Positions 1 to 7,846 of a DNA stretch of 64,000 bases are shown here, one piece after another. A model generated the notes under the pieces. It was given only the letters and a program-made list of their open reading frames with translations, ran no database searches and was not told where the DNA came from. The position numbers and the translations under genes were made by a program. The number at the start of each line of letters is the position of its first letter. Position 1 is the first letter of the stretch. The DNA is from Arenibacter sp. ARW7G5Y1 (GTDB taxonomy: Bacteria; Bacteroidota; Bacteroidia; Flavobacteriales; Flavobacteriaceae), in contig NZ_QJJZ01000007.1 in the NCBI RefSeq assembly GCF_003201775.1, forward strand, positions 124,001 to 188,000, given 5' to 3'.

Positions 1-21
1 TGTTGGTGGATTTTTAGCCAT
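1..21 (-). CDS. Start of a small protein (MAKNPPT...), cut by window edge
   Basis: An ATG on the minus strand at position 21 opens a frame reading MAKNPPT up to the window edge. This N-terminus resembles a short, conserved Bacteroidota protein of unknown function that begins MAKNPPTG. Only seven codons are visible, so this rests on the start context and remembered similarity. It would be transcribed divergently from the sigma-like gene at 213. Confidence 0.45.
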
Positions 22-62
22 TTTTATATTTAATAAGATTAATATTTATGTTTCATAAGTAA

Positions 63-200
63 ATGCTCACAATTTTTCATATTTTTCCATTACCAATTAA
101 AAAAATGAACAACCCTATGATACTGTCCTACAATTGTATATGCTCATAGGTTTAGATTTTTTGCCATTCACGTGGATAATTTTTAATAATAATGAGCATA
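63..200. promoter_or_regulatory. Divergent control region with three ATGCTCA-type boxes
   Basis: The heptamer ATGCTCA occurs at 63-69 and 140-146 and inverted (TGAGCAT) at 193-199. The last two lie within a perfect 9-bp inverted repeat, TATGCTCAT at 139-147 and ATGAGCATA at 192-200. The region separates the left-running start at 21 from the sigma-like gene at 213. A role as operator or activator site is inferred; no clear TAnnTTTG element was seen here. Confidence 0.4.
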
Positions 201-212
201 CTCTATTGAAAT

Positions 213-827
213 ATGGCTATAGCGAGTAAAAAAGAAATTCTTGAACACCTTGAATCTATCGATTTAAATGAGCTTTTAGATAGGATGGAGGACTACGTCC
301 GAACTCGTTTTTACAATAAATCAGAGAAAGAAAGAGAAGGGTTTGATTATCTTGATTTCTGTTATAATGTTCTGGTTAAAGCTACTACAGGAGTGAGAAA
401 TTGGGACAATGAAAAAACTTCTTTTGAAAAGTTTATTTTTGGGTCTTTAAAAAGTGATTTGTATAACTTCTTTAGAAAACAAAAAAATAAAAAGAATGAG
501 GAAGATGGAGATTTGCAATCTACAGAACAAGAAATATACCTAGTTGAAGTAAATGAATTTATTGAATTAGATGAAGTTGAAACGGAAGATGAACCTCCAG
601 ATATAGATTTTAAAGATATATCACAAGGCGCACTCAAGTCTTTGAGGGAGCAAGGAGCAGATAAATTTGAAATAGAAGTGTTTGAATGTTGGATAGCTGG
701 CTATTACAAGCCAAAAGAAATAGCTGAATTATGCGGAAGAAATACTACAGAAGTTAATAATACTGTTAAAAAACTTTCTAGAAAAACTATCAAGTTAAAA
801 GAAAAATGGATAAGCTTAAAAAAATAA
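213..827 (+). CDS. Sigma-70-like factor of non-canonical type
   Basis: The 204-residue product has the outline of a short sigma-70-family protein. Residues about 45-95 resemble region 2 (FEKFIFGSLKSDLYNFFRKQ followed by a basic stretch). An acidic linker spans about 95-140. Residues about 150-198 form a region 4-like helix-turn-helix (KEIAELCGRNTTEVNNTVKK). Such proteins are expected to recruit RNA polymerase to a few promoters or act as DNA-binding relatives of ECF factors. The gene overlaps the next by 22 bases, and that gene overlaps an ImmA/IrrE-like peptidase gene, so the three are probably one translationally coupled unit. No anti-sigma factor is recognisable, but the downstream pair could do that job. 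Confidence 0.7.
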   Translation: MAIASKKEILEHLESIDLNELLDRMEDYVRTRFYNKSEKEREGFDYLDFCYNVLVKATTGVRNWDNEKTSFEKFIFGSLKSDLYNFFRKQKNKKNEEDGDLQSTEQEIYLVEVNEFIELDEVETEDEPPDIDFKDISQGALKSLREQGADKFEIEVFECWIAGYYKPKEIAELCGRNTTEVNNTVKKLSRKTIKLKEKWISLKK

Positions 828-1204
828 TAGATAAAGGTTTTACCGAAAATTATCTTTTGGGGGATATAAATGATATTCGCAAAAGTTTATCTGATTACGG
901 AGTCAATATAGATGATAATAGTGAGCGTCAGAATAAATTGATTAAACAATTAAAATTTAAACTTCGTTCTTCCATAAACAAAGAAAAAAATGAAAACCTT
1001 TTACTTAAGGCAACAGAATCGTTTCAGGAAGCAATAAATAAGGGGCTAGAAAAACCAATTGCTTATTTGAATAATCTGATTAAAGAAAATCAATTGGTAG
1101 TGCAGTATAATAAACTTGATAAGCTAAGTCCTGATGAGATAAAAGAGATTATTAAAGACCAAAATTTAATTGAAATAATTGAGTTACTTGAAAACGAACA
1201 ATAA
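806..1204 (+). CDS. Unknown 132-residue protein between sigma-like and ImmA-like genes
   Basis: I do not recognise a family. The protein is highly charged, Lys/Glu/Asn-rich and predicted mainly helical, with no signal peptide or membrane segment and no Cys. It starts inside the sigma-like gene (22-base overlap), and its end overlaps the peptidase gene by 26 bases. That architecture points to a partner of one or both neighbours, for example an anti-sigma-like inhibitor or peptidase substrate. This role is inferred from position only. Confidence 0.65.
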   Translation: MDKLKKIIDKGFTENYLLGDINDIRKSLSDYGVNIDDNSERQNKLIKQLKFKLRSSINKEKNENLLLKATESFQEAINKGLEKPIAYLNNLIKENQLVVQYNKLDKLSPDEIKEIIKDQNLIEIIELLENEQ

Positions 1205-1988
1205 AGGGAAGAATAAGGCTAAAGAAGTCTTAAATGAAATTGGTTTTGATGAAGTAACAGAAATTACAAATTCAGATTTAGTTAGTGGTTTTGGTATACT
1301 TTTTATTTGTGAACCATTAAAAAATGCAGATGGAAAAATTATCAGAGGAAAAACAAAAACCATAATTAAAGTAAACTCCTCAATACCATATCCACAAAGA
1401 ATTCGTTACGTAGTGGCTCACGAATTAGGACATTATTTTTTACATGATAAATTGGAAATTCACACCGATAATTCTAAAACACTAAATTGGTTTATGGTAG
1501 AAGACCAAGCTAAAAGAGGGTTACAGGAATTTGAAGCAAACGATTTTGCATCAGAATTATTAATGCCAGAAACTGTTTTTCGAAAGTTTATTGAGTACAA
1601 GCCTTTTAGTCCGTCTTTAATAAAGGAAATTTCAAATAGATTTCAAACTAGCTTAACTTCTGTAGTTTATAGATTAATAACTTTAGATGTTTTTCCATTA
1701 TTAGTTGTTTTCATTTCCGATGGAATAGTTAGGTATTGGCGAAAATCCCCAGACTTAAAAGGTTGGCTAAAAGATGTGACCAAACTTTCACCACCAGACG
1801 ACTCTGTTGCTAAAGAATATATTGACGCGGATTATGAATTTATATATAAAGGAGACGATAAAGCTCAGGAAATAGACCGTTCAACTTGGTTTAAATTATA
1901 TGAAAATCAAGAAGATTCAGATTTTATGGAATATTGCATTCCAACTAAACAATATAAAACTATTATCAGTATAGTATGGGAGGCATAA
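1179..1988 (+). CDS. ImmA/IrrE-family metallopeptidase
   Basis: A zinc peptidase of the ImmA/IrrE (COG2856) type. The motif HELGH lies at residues 81-85 and continues YFLHD; EFEANDFASELLMP at about 117-130 supplies the likely third zinc ligand (E119) typical of this family. Relatives cleave or displace repressors and anti-sigma proteins: ImmA cuts ImmR in ICEBs1 and IrrE cuts DdrO in Deinococcus. The frame begins with TTG at 1179 inside the upstream gene, and no ATG lies before the conserved region. The C-terminal 120 residues are not assigned. With the sigma-like gene it suggests a proteolysis-triggered expression switch, but the substrate is unknown. Confidence 0.85.
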   Translation: MSYLKTNNKGKNKAKEVLNEIGFDEVTEITNSDLVSGFGILFICEPLKNADGKIIRGKTKTIIKVNSSIPYPQRIRYVVAHELGHYFLHDKLEIHTDNSKTLNWFMVEDQAKRGLQEFEANDFASELLMPETVFRKFIEYKPFSPSLIKEISNRFQTSLTSVVYRLITLDVFPLLVVFISDGIVRYWRKSPDLKGWLKDVTKLSPPDDSVAKEYIDADYEFIYKGDDKAQEIDRSTWFKLYENQEDSDFMEYCIPTKQYKTIISIVWEA

Positions 1989-2300
1989 GTGTTGTTTTAA
2001 ATGGGCCTAAGAGAATTTTGGCAAAACAATAGGAGAGGGAAGCGTTAAGAATTTTAGGTGCTAGAAAAAGGGATTACCCAGTGGGTGATTACTTTTTTCG
2101 GCGAAATGATGCGGCTGCCTCGTTAGCAATCAAGTTTTTTACAGACCGATGCCACCGCGCAAGCTGGCTCCTTGCTAAAATGTACTTCAGGTACATTTTC
2201 TTTACGCTCGGCCCTGTTCCAAAATTATTTGTAAGCCGTGATTTTTTGTTTCTTTTTTTATCAAGGAAAAGAAAAGATATTATTTAATTAAAGTAATTAC
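1989..2300. other. Gap without a convincing gene
   Basis: A 312-base gap between the ImmA-like and Mrr-like genes. A 68-codon frame at 2081-2287 has low-complexity Phe-rich sequence and no recognisable domain or ribosome-binding site, so I do not call it. Nothing else is visible. Confidence 0.6.
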
Positions 2301-3233
2301 ATGGAAAAATTCTATTCGCAAATTTCAGATTACCAATCATCCTTTTCTTTGTTACAAAAAAAATTGGCTGAGGACGTCGAAAGGCTACAAAAACTTGGAC
2401 AAGTAATACAACCATCCATAGCTGAAATACTCAAGAAAATAGAGAAAGACCAAGAAAGATGGTCCAAAATAACTACCATACAACCGACAATTACTCAGGA
2501 GCTTTTAAGAGTTCAGGAAGATATGCTAAGGGCAACAGCTCCAATAACTCAAGTTGCTAATCAATTGAAGGGGTTTTATGAGCCTTGGGACTACATTAAA
2601 CCTAATTTCGATTCTTTAAACCTACTTAGCTCTAATCTTGGTATTTCTGATTTCGTGGATTTCGCTAGAGTACCTTTGTCTACAGAAATTATCGAAAATA
2701 TTGGTAAATCATTAAATGTATCAACTAGGGAATTGTCACTATTGGAATACCATATGAGTTCCCCTGAGGTTAATGAAAATCAGGAAAAGGATACTATAAT
2801 AATTTATAATAATACCAAAGAAATTATTACCAATATATATAAAGATAATGAAATTCTTTACACCATTGACCCATATAAATTTGAGGAAGTAATTGGGGAA
2901 TTACTTTATTCAAAAGGATTCGAAGTTAATATATCACAAAAAACAAGAGATGGTGGCTACGACATTTTAGCCATAACTAAACAAGGTGGAATTCCATTCA
3001 AAATGCTCGTTGAATGTAAAAGGTATAAGAATACAGTTGGTGTTGGTATAGTGAGAAGTTTTTGTGATGTTATAGAAACGGAAAAGGCTAATAAAGGTAT
3101 TTTAGTAACTACATCATATTTTTCAAAACCAGCGATAGAAAGGCAAAGTAAAAAAGGAGAGCTTTTGGATTTAGTCAATAAAGATGGGATAATTGATTGG
3201 ATTGCAGAATACCATTTAGGACCTAAGCGCTAA
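2301..3233 (+). CDS. Mrr-family restriction endonuclease with helical N-terminal region
   Basis: The C-terminal part (about 190-300) is an Mrr-type PD-(D/E)xK nuclease domain. FEEVIGELLYSKGF precedes DGGYD (D217, D221), then VECKRYK carries the catalytic E238 and K240. Mrr proteins cleave modified foreign DNA. The N-terminal 160 residues form long charged helices without a known domain and may sense or recruit a partner. No methyltransferase is adjacent, consistent with a modification-dependent nuclease. It follows the sigma/ImmA trio by about 310 bases, and a functional link is not shown. Confidence 0.85.
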   Translation: MEKFYSQISDYQSSFSLLQKKLAEDVERLQKLGQVIQPSIAEILKKIEKDQERWSKITTIQPTITQELLRVQEDMLRATAPITQVANQLKGFYEPWDYIKPNFDSLNLLSSNLGISDFVDFARVPLSTEIIENIGKSLNVSTRELSLLEYHMSSPEVNENQEKDTIIIYNNTKEIITNIYKDNEILYTIDPYKFEEVIGELLYSKGFEVNISQKTRDGGYDILAITKQGGIPFKMLVECKRYKNTVGVGIVRSFCDVIETEKANKGILVTTSYFSKPAIERQSKKGELLDLVNKDGIIDWIAEYHLGPKR

Positions 3234-3662
3234 TTCAGTTTTATCTAATATTGGAAGCACTTAAAGAGGAATCTCAAACAATTGAAAGAGGTAGCAAACG
3301 CACATGAATTTTATCTTCGCAATTGAACGGTTTCGGCAAACTACGGCCTATTTGACATAATTTTCCCTATTTCGAACCAGATTATATTGTTACCTCCCAA
3401 GCCCCTGCGGAAGTCGAAAAACCTTTCCACTCCAGTGCTTCCCAAGTAGACGCACTTCGCCGGTCCACTTGGGAAGTCCCTCCGTTCTGGCCTGTCTGCC
3501 GCCATAGGCAGGTTTTTCCGACCTCCTCGGCCGCACGAAAGCACAAACGGCGAAGGGCCGCTTGACCTTTCTTCTCCCAACCCATAAAATCTGGTAAATC
3601 CCTGTCCATTTTTTGACCCATAACATCGAAAATGTAAAAAGGTCTAAATTCTTTTAATTATC
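3234..3662. other. Gap with a GC-rich structured islet
   Basis: A 429-base gap. From about 3400 to 3560 the DNA is visibly richer in G and C than its surroundings and holds a perfect 10-bp inverted repeat (3438-3447 with 3467-3476) plus a smaller hairpin near 3490-3511. Three overlapping minus-strand frames here (3341-3626) occupy different phases and match nothing I recognise. It may mark a junction between the defence-like block and the mobilization module. Confidence 0.5.
3438..3476. repeat. Perfect 10-bp inverted repeat (hairpin)
   Basis: CTTCCCAAGT at 3438-3447 pairs with ACTTGGGAAG at 3467-3476 across a 19-base loop. No T-run follows, so it is not an obvious intrinsic terminator. Confidence 0.6.
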
Positions 3663-3683
3663 TTGAAATCAGCTTTTTGTAAA

Positions 3684-4355
3684 ATGAAAAAGATAATCGA
3701 AAATATCGCCAATTGGTTGGTCGCCGTAAAGGGGAGAAAAGACAAAATCCACCAGAACATTAATGCCTTTATGAGAAGAGGTAATAATGGACTGATTATC
3801 GGGTTTATTCTTTTTGGAATATTTGCGGTCTACTTTTCGTTCGATCTTTATGAAACCTACGAAATCTTTTGGTTGGCATTGCTTCCGATATGGTTTTCCG
3901 TTATTTTGATCTTTATTATTTTGGTATCTGATGCTTATAAAAAGAAAGTGAAGTATCAAAACAGAAGTTCACGAATGAAACTGGTCGGTTTCAATATGGA
4001 TTTCAATGAGCGTGTCCTTAGAAGAATCTATGGTTCCTTGACCCAATATGAATATCTGGACGAGAACTTGACAAGCTTCTCCAATTTTTATGAGGTTATG
4101 GTTCTGGATTTTGATGACCACGATTCGGTGTTGCATTTTAACTGTACCCAACCGCAATTAAAATATATTCTGGATAAGTTCAAACAACTTAAAAAGGGGA
4201 TTAGCTTAAAATCTTTTGAGAGATCCCAAAAAATTTACCACAAGGGAAACTTGATATCGGCAGAGATACTTTCAAAAAAGTACAATGAGTTTCCTCCCAA
4301 TCATGAATTTGAACAACAGATAGATTCCTTCTTCGATTTCTTGGGGGATATTTAA
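3684..4355 (+). CDS. Unknown two-helix membrane protein of mobilization module
   Basis: Not assigned to a named family. After a basic N-terminus there are two hydrophobic segments (about 40-60 and 67-88 from the ATG), then a soluble C-terminal domain of about 130 residues. I prefer the ATG at 3684 over the TTG at 3663 because it begins MKKIIENIANW. Its position before an excisionase-like HTH gene and mob genes suggests cargo or an accessory of a mobilizable element; that is inference. Confidence 0.65.
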   Translation: MKKIIENIANWLVAVKGRKDKIHQNINAFMRRGNNGLIIGFILFGIFAVYFSFDLYETYEIFWLALLPIWFSVILIFIILVSDAYKKKVKYQNRSSRMKLVGFNMDFNERVLRRIYGSLTQYEYLDENLTSFSNFYEVMVLDFDDHDSVLHFNCTQPQLKYILDKFKQLKKGISLKSFERSQKIYHKGNLISAEILSKKYNEFPPNHEFEQQIDSFFDFLGDI

Positions 4356-4473
4356 ATCTTTTATGGGGTAGATTTCCCCTTTTTCTTCTTTTCACCCGCT
4401 TGCATCTCCTTTCTTTGCTTCGAACATTTGTAACACAGGTAGACCGCTCTGCGGCTATTTTAAGGCGAGAATT

Positions 4474-4761
4474 ATGGAATTGGAAAATGACATGGTAGAT
4501 CTCTTAAGGGATATCAAGGGACTTCTTTCCCATCAAAAAAAAGTGATGAACGTTGAGGATCTTGTGGCCTATACGGGACTCTCCAAAAGCAAGATTTACA
4601 AACTGACCCAGTTACGATTAATCCCCATGGGAGGTAACAAACACATCCGCCAGAAATTCTTTGACAAGGATATTATAGATGCTTGGTTAATGGGCGAACC
4701 TAATTTATCAGATGACTTTTTGGATCGGGAATTCAATAAACAATTACCACGAAAAAAGTAG
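4474..4761 (+). CDS. Excisionase/AlpA-like helix-turn-helix protein
   Basis: The product has 95 residues. Residues 23-75 match the HTH_17 fold: VEDLVAYTGLSKSKIYKLTQ, then a basic wing and KFFDKDIIDAW. Small proteins of this type control excision or mob gene expression in Bacteroidota integrative and mobilizable elements. A Lys/Arg-rich tail follows. No integrase is adjacent; the only integrase trace in the window is a fragment near 26.8 kb. Confidence 0.8.
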   Translation: MELENDMVDLLRDIKGLLSHQKKVMNVEDLVAYTGLSKSKIYKLTQLRLIPMGGNKHIRQKFFDKDIIDAWLMGEPNLSDDFLDREFNKQLPRKK

Positions 4762-4876
4762 TAGTATTTCTATAATTACATTCTAATTAGTATTAATACT
4801 AATAATAAGAAGTATGTGATAGAGAGAAAAAGATGTAACGGAATTTATACGTAAAATATCCGATTGAGTGAGAATT

Positions 4877-4932
4877 CAAGATGTGTCATTGTCATGACAA
4901 ATCTTGCTTTTGCTCCCGATGGGTCGCAAAAG
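4877..4932. other. Candidate origin of transfer (oriT)
   Basis: Two inverted repeats stand back to back in the 270-base gap before the MobC-like gene. The first spans 4877-4906, with 13-base arms matching at 12 positions. The second is CTTTTGC at 4907-4913 with GCAAAAG at 4926-4932. Relaxase nick regions usually lie beside such repeats just upstream of mob genes. The nick site cannot be placed by eye. Confidence 0.5.
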
Positions 4933-5031
4933 AATAGGAACCAATATCTTGATTTTCGATATAGTATTATAGATAGAGTTTTAATGGATATTTTTTAAAG
5001 GGTTACAGGGTAAAGGTTCAGAAATGCCAAA

Positions 5032-5328
5032 ATGAAAAAGGAGTTTGTACAGTTTAGATGTTCTATTTATGAGAAGAAACTGCTAAGGGTCAAGGCTGAT
5101 AGGAGTGGACTTTCCATAAGTGAATATTGTCGCCGTGCGGCTTTTGATGATCGGATAATAGAACGTTTGACCCAAGAACAAATAGAGATGTACAAGATGC
5201 TGTCAAGGTATGAAACAAATTTTAAGCTTATCGGGAATATGTTTCGAAAACGCAATCCGAAATTAGCGAATGAAGTGGTGCAATTGGCCAATGAGATACG
5301 TGGACATCTTTTATCCTTTAGGAAATGA
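5032..5328 (+). CDS. MobC-like mobilization accessory protein
   Basis: A 98-residue protein resembling relaxosome accessory proteins. The ribbon-helix-helix-like start (FVQFRCSIYEKKLLRVKADR, then SGLSISEYCRRAAF) is typical of MobC-type DNA binders that help the relaxase open oriT. It overlaps the relaxase gene by 4 bases (ATGA), indicating translational coupling. The candidate oriT lies immediately upstream. Confidence 0.8.
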   Translation: MKKEFVQFRCSIYEKKLLRVKADRSGLSISEYCRRAAFDDRIIERLTQEQIEMYKMLSRYETNFKLIGNMFRKRNPKLANEVVQLANEIRGHLLSFRK

Positions 5329-6194
5329 TAGGCATGGGAAAATCCATATCGCATACCGGAGCATCCATGGGTTATGGGTGGAACGGGGAGAAGGAGGCAG
5401 AAGTTGTCTGCCGCGAACATTTATCGGGAGACAATCCCAAGGAAATCACTCAGGAGTTCAAGGTCATCCAGCAGCAGAACCATCTTTGCCAAAAGAATAC
5501 CTTGAGTTTTGTACTCAGCCCAACCATTGAAGATGGGAAGGGAATGACTAACGAAAGTCTCAATGAAATTGTTGAAAGGTTCCTTAAGGAAATGAAACTA
5601 CTGGAACGCCAGGCCATCGGTTTTGTGCATAGGGATAAGGACCATACCCATGTCCATGTATATGTAAACCGCATCGATTTCAATGGGAAAGCCTACAAGG
5701 ATAGTTTTATAGGAAAACGGAGTCAGCAGGCGGCGGAAAATGTGGCAAAACAAATGGGCCTGACCACGGTAAAAGAAGTGCAGCAGGAAAAACTGAACCA
5801 GATTCAACATGTAAGAGGGGAAATAAAACGGATACATGATAAGGTCATGGAAAAGGACAAGCCAAACAACTTTGACAAGTACATCAACGATATGGCCAAG
5901 AACGGTGTTGAGGTGATTCCCAGTATCAATAAGCAAAACCAACTCCAAGGTTTCCGATTTGAATATAAGGGGCATAATTTAAAGGGGAGCGAAGTACATC
6001 GGTCCATGTCGATTGGAAACATAGCGGGAAATATGGGATGGGATAAAAATGTAGCCCAAAAGATGGCTAGAGAAAATAGGGTAAAACTACTGGGCAAGTC
6101 AGTTGGGCTATCGCCCAACCTGGCGGCAACTATTGCAAGAAAGGTGGTCACTATTGCTATAAAGAAATCAATTGGACTGGGAATGGAAATATAA
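5325..6194 (+). CDS. Relaxase/mobilization nuclease
   Basis: A MobA/VirD2-type relaxase (Pfam Relaxase). The metal-binding histidine motif appears as HTHVHV (H107, H109, H111), preceded by H102. A candidate catalytic tyrosine is Y17 in the early GYGW segment. It should nick oriT, stay covalently bound to the 5' end and lead the strand into a conjugation channel supplied in trans, because no coupling protein or type IV secretion genes are present. At 289 residues it is near normal size for short relaxases and appears intact. Confidence 0.88.
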   Translation: MIGMGKSISHTGASMGYGWNGEKEAEVVCREHLSGDNPKEITQEFKVIQQQNHLCQKNTLSFVLSPTIEDGKGMTNESLNEIVERFLKEMKLLERQAIGFVHRDKDHTHVHVYVNRIDFNGKAYKDSFIGKRSQQAAENVAKQMGLTTVKEVQQEKLNQIQHVRGEIKRIHDKVMEKDKPNNFDKYINDMAKNGVEVIPSINKQNQLQGFRFEYKGHNLKGSEVHRSMSIGNIAGNMGWDKNVAQKMARENRVKLLGKSVGLSPNLAATIARKVVTIAIKKSIGLGMEI

Positions 6195-6198
6195 TATC

Positions 6199-6666
6199 AT
6201 GGCAAAACTGGACGAAATTATGGAAGTGCTTACCCAAGAAATATCCGGGTTCAACAACTCCATTGGTAAACTGGAAGAACTTTCCACAAAATTTGACAAC
6301 CTAAAAATAACAGCGGACACCTCTCATTTGGAGTTTCAGCTAAAGGATTTTTTAAGGCTGCAAAAGATCAACCTGGAATTTTATAATAAGCGGATGGATG
6401 AAGTCTTGAAAAATATAGAAAAATCTAGATGGACCCCAAAATGGGAGATGTTAATGCTATACCTCTTCATATTAATGAACACTATGGCATTTGGCTATTT
6501 GGGCTATTATTTTATCACTTATGAACAGAAAAAAAAGGCTGAGGTTTTAAAAGTAAAAAAGGAAAGCTTGGGTAGGGCAAGAGGCTATTTTGAAGACCAT
6601 CCGATTATATATAAGGATTTTGAAAAGTGGATCCAAAAGCAGGATAGTATTCCAAATCGGGAGTAG
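6199..6666 (+). CDS. Membrane-anchored coiled-coil protein of mob module
   Basis: From the ATG at 6199 the protein has a helical, coiled-coil-like N-terminal half, one hydrophobic segment (about residues 88-110, MLMLYLFILMNTMAFGYLGY) and a charged tail of about 45 residues. Proteins of this outline commonly follow relaxase genes in flavobacterial mobilizable elements, but I know no defined function. An upstream start at 6172 would overlap the relaxase by 23 bases. A membrane link between relaxosome and transfer apparatus is inferred. Confidence 0.7.
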   Translation: MAKLDEIMEVLTQEISGFNNSIGKLEELSTKFDNLKITADTSHLEFQLKDFLRLQKINLEFYNKRMDEVLKNIEKSRWTPKWEMLMLYLFILMNTMAFGYLGYYFITYEQKKKAEVLKVKKESLGRARGYFEDHPIIYKDFEKWIQKQDSIPNRE

Positions 6667-6674
6667 GGTTGCGC

Positions 6675-6730
6675 CCTAATTCGATTTTACTTTACGCTTA
6701 TCATCCCGAACGCTATAAAATCGAATTAGG
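6675..6730. repeat. Perfect 14-bp inverted repeat after the mob module
   Basis: CCTAATTCGATTTT at 6675-6688 is the exact reverse complement of 6717-6730, with 28 bases between. It starts 9 bases after the last mob-module stop and includes a copy of the ATCATCCCGA word found in other repeats here. It could be the element boundary, a hairpin terminator or a replication structure. Confidence 0.55.
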
Positions 6731-6826
6731 ATCCCCGCGCAGTTAAGTTATGGTAAGATTTGGTTTAATGGGGACAACATCTAAGTCCATAAGTAGTGGG
6801 TCAAGCTCTTATTGGGATTAATTAAA

Positions 6827-7846
6827 CTACAAATTCATGTTCAAATAAACTGATACCCTATTTTTTAACTCAACTTTGTTGTTATTTAAATTTTGATCCA
6901 TGGGCAACATTCCGATCAAACCTAGAGAATATTGGTTATAGGTTGCCTCTAAACTAATTTTACCTAAAAATACACTACCCTTGGAATTGGCGACCTTCAT
7001 ATCAAACTCTTTGTTGGTACCATAACTTTCTCCAGCTAGGCCCAGTTGCGGGGTTAGGGCCAAGGAATTGGAAACATAGTAGGTTTTAAAGGCGTTTACA
7101 CCATAGTTCAATTGGTTTCCAAATTGGTAGCCCTTTGGGTTTTTGGTCTTAAGGTTGTAATTGAGCAGGGTGCTAATTCCCCAGTTCCTATAGGTAAACC
7201 CGTAATTCATTGCAAAAATGTAATCCCAGCTGCCATTACCTACTTGAAAGCTTGGATTAACACTTCCAGTATTGTTTGCCTTATCATATTTTCCAGTGGG
7301 CATTTTTATTCCGCCACCTATTTGTATATAGTGTTCGGGTGTAATAGATATAATACTATCGGGCGTAACGGGAAGTACATTGTAGAACCCAAGAATGCTG
7401 ATATCGCCCAATCCGTTGATTTCTTGAGAGGTGTTATCCGGGAAGCTCCTATTGTGAAATTGATAGGGCACTATAATATTTAATAATGTTTTTTTAGTCA
7501 ACGCAAAATTGCCCCAGGCCTGTAGGGTGTTAAAATTCTCTTGGATCCAAGGGGAATCGGCAAAAATTCCGTCCCGGGACCTGTACTCTTGGCCTATATA
7601 CCTAAGGCCAAAAAAATTGTTGTTCAGCCCGGTGCCGTATCCCATACTTCCGCCACTGCTTCCACAGCCACAGGTGTCACAGAAATCATAAAATAGATCC
7701 TCATAATGGGTATGATCTGGACATTTCACGGGCCAATTATTTTTTGGGATCCCGTTGCCGTGCACTATCGTTGAAAATAGGACAGCCAAAAATAATATAA
7801 GGTGTTTAGTATTCTGCAAAGCGTTTATCGTTGATATAAGTTTCAT
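6827..7846 (-). CDS. Outer-membrane barrel with Cys-rich N-terminus, MbnP/MbnH-linked
   Basis: A 339-residue protein with a signal peptide (about 1-30), then a short Cys/His region (KCPDHTHYED and CDTCGCG at about 60-65), then repeated amphipathic beta strands ending in an aromatic-poor NMNL terminus. It resembles the outer-membrane transporter or porin-like proteins found beside MbnP/MbnH pairs. The Cys/His cluster suggests metal contact at the periplasmic entrance. Its start overlaps the peroxidase gene by 41 bases, an unusually long overlap; no better ATG precedes the signal peptide. Confidence 0.75.
   Translation of the reverse strand: MKLISTINALQNTKHLILFLAVLFSTIVHGNGIPKNNWPVKCPDHTHYEDLFYDFCDTCGCGSSGGSMGYGTGLNNNFFGLRYIGQEYRSRDGIFADSPWIQENFNTLQAWGNFALTKKTLLNIIVPYQFHNRSFPDNTSQEINGLGDISILGFYNVLPVTPDSIISITPEHYIQIGGGIKMPTGKYDKANNTGSVNPSFQVGNGSWDYIFAMNYGFTYRNWGISTLLNYNLKTKNPKGYQFGNQLNYGVNAFKTYYVSNSLALTPQLGLAGESYGTNKEFDMKVANSKGSVFLGKISLEATYNQYSLGLIGMLPMDQNLNNNKVELKNRVSVYLNMNL

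Noticed and set aside
2081..2287. 68-codon plus-strand frame
   Set aside because: Low-complexity Phe-rich sequence, no domain, no ribosome-binding site.
213..3233. Known anti-phage system
   Set aside because: The Mrr-like nuclease is defence-type, but the sigma/ImmA trio matches no defence system I can name; left as a finding instead.
3341..3626. Three overlapping minus-strand frames
   Set aside because: They occupy different phases of a GC-rich hairpin region and match no family; open frames follow from composition.
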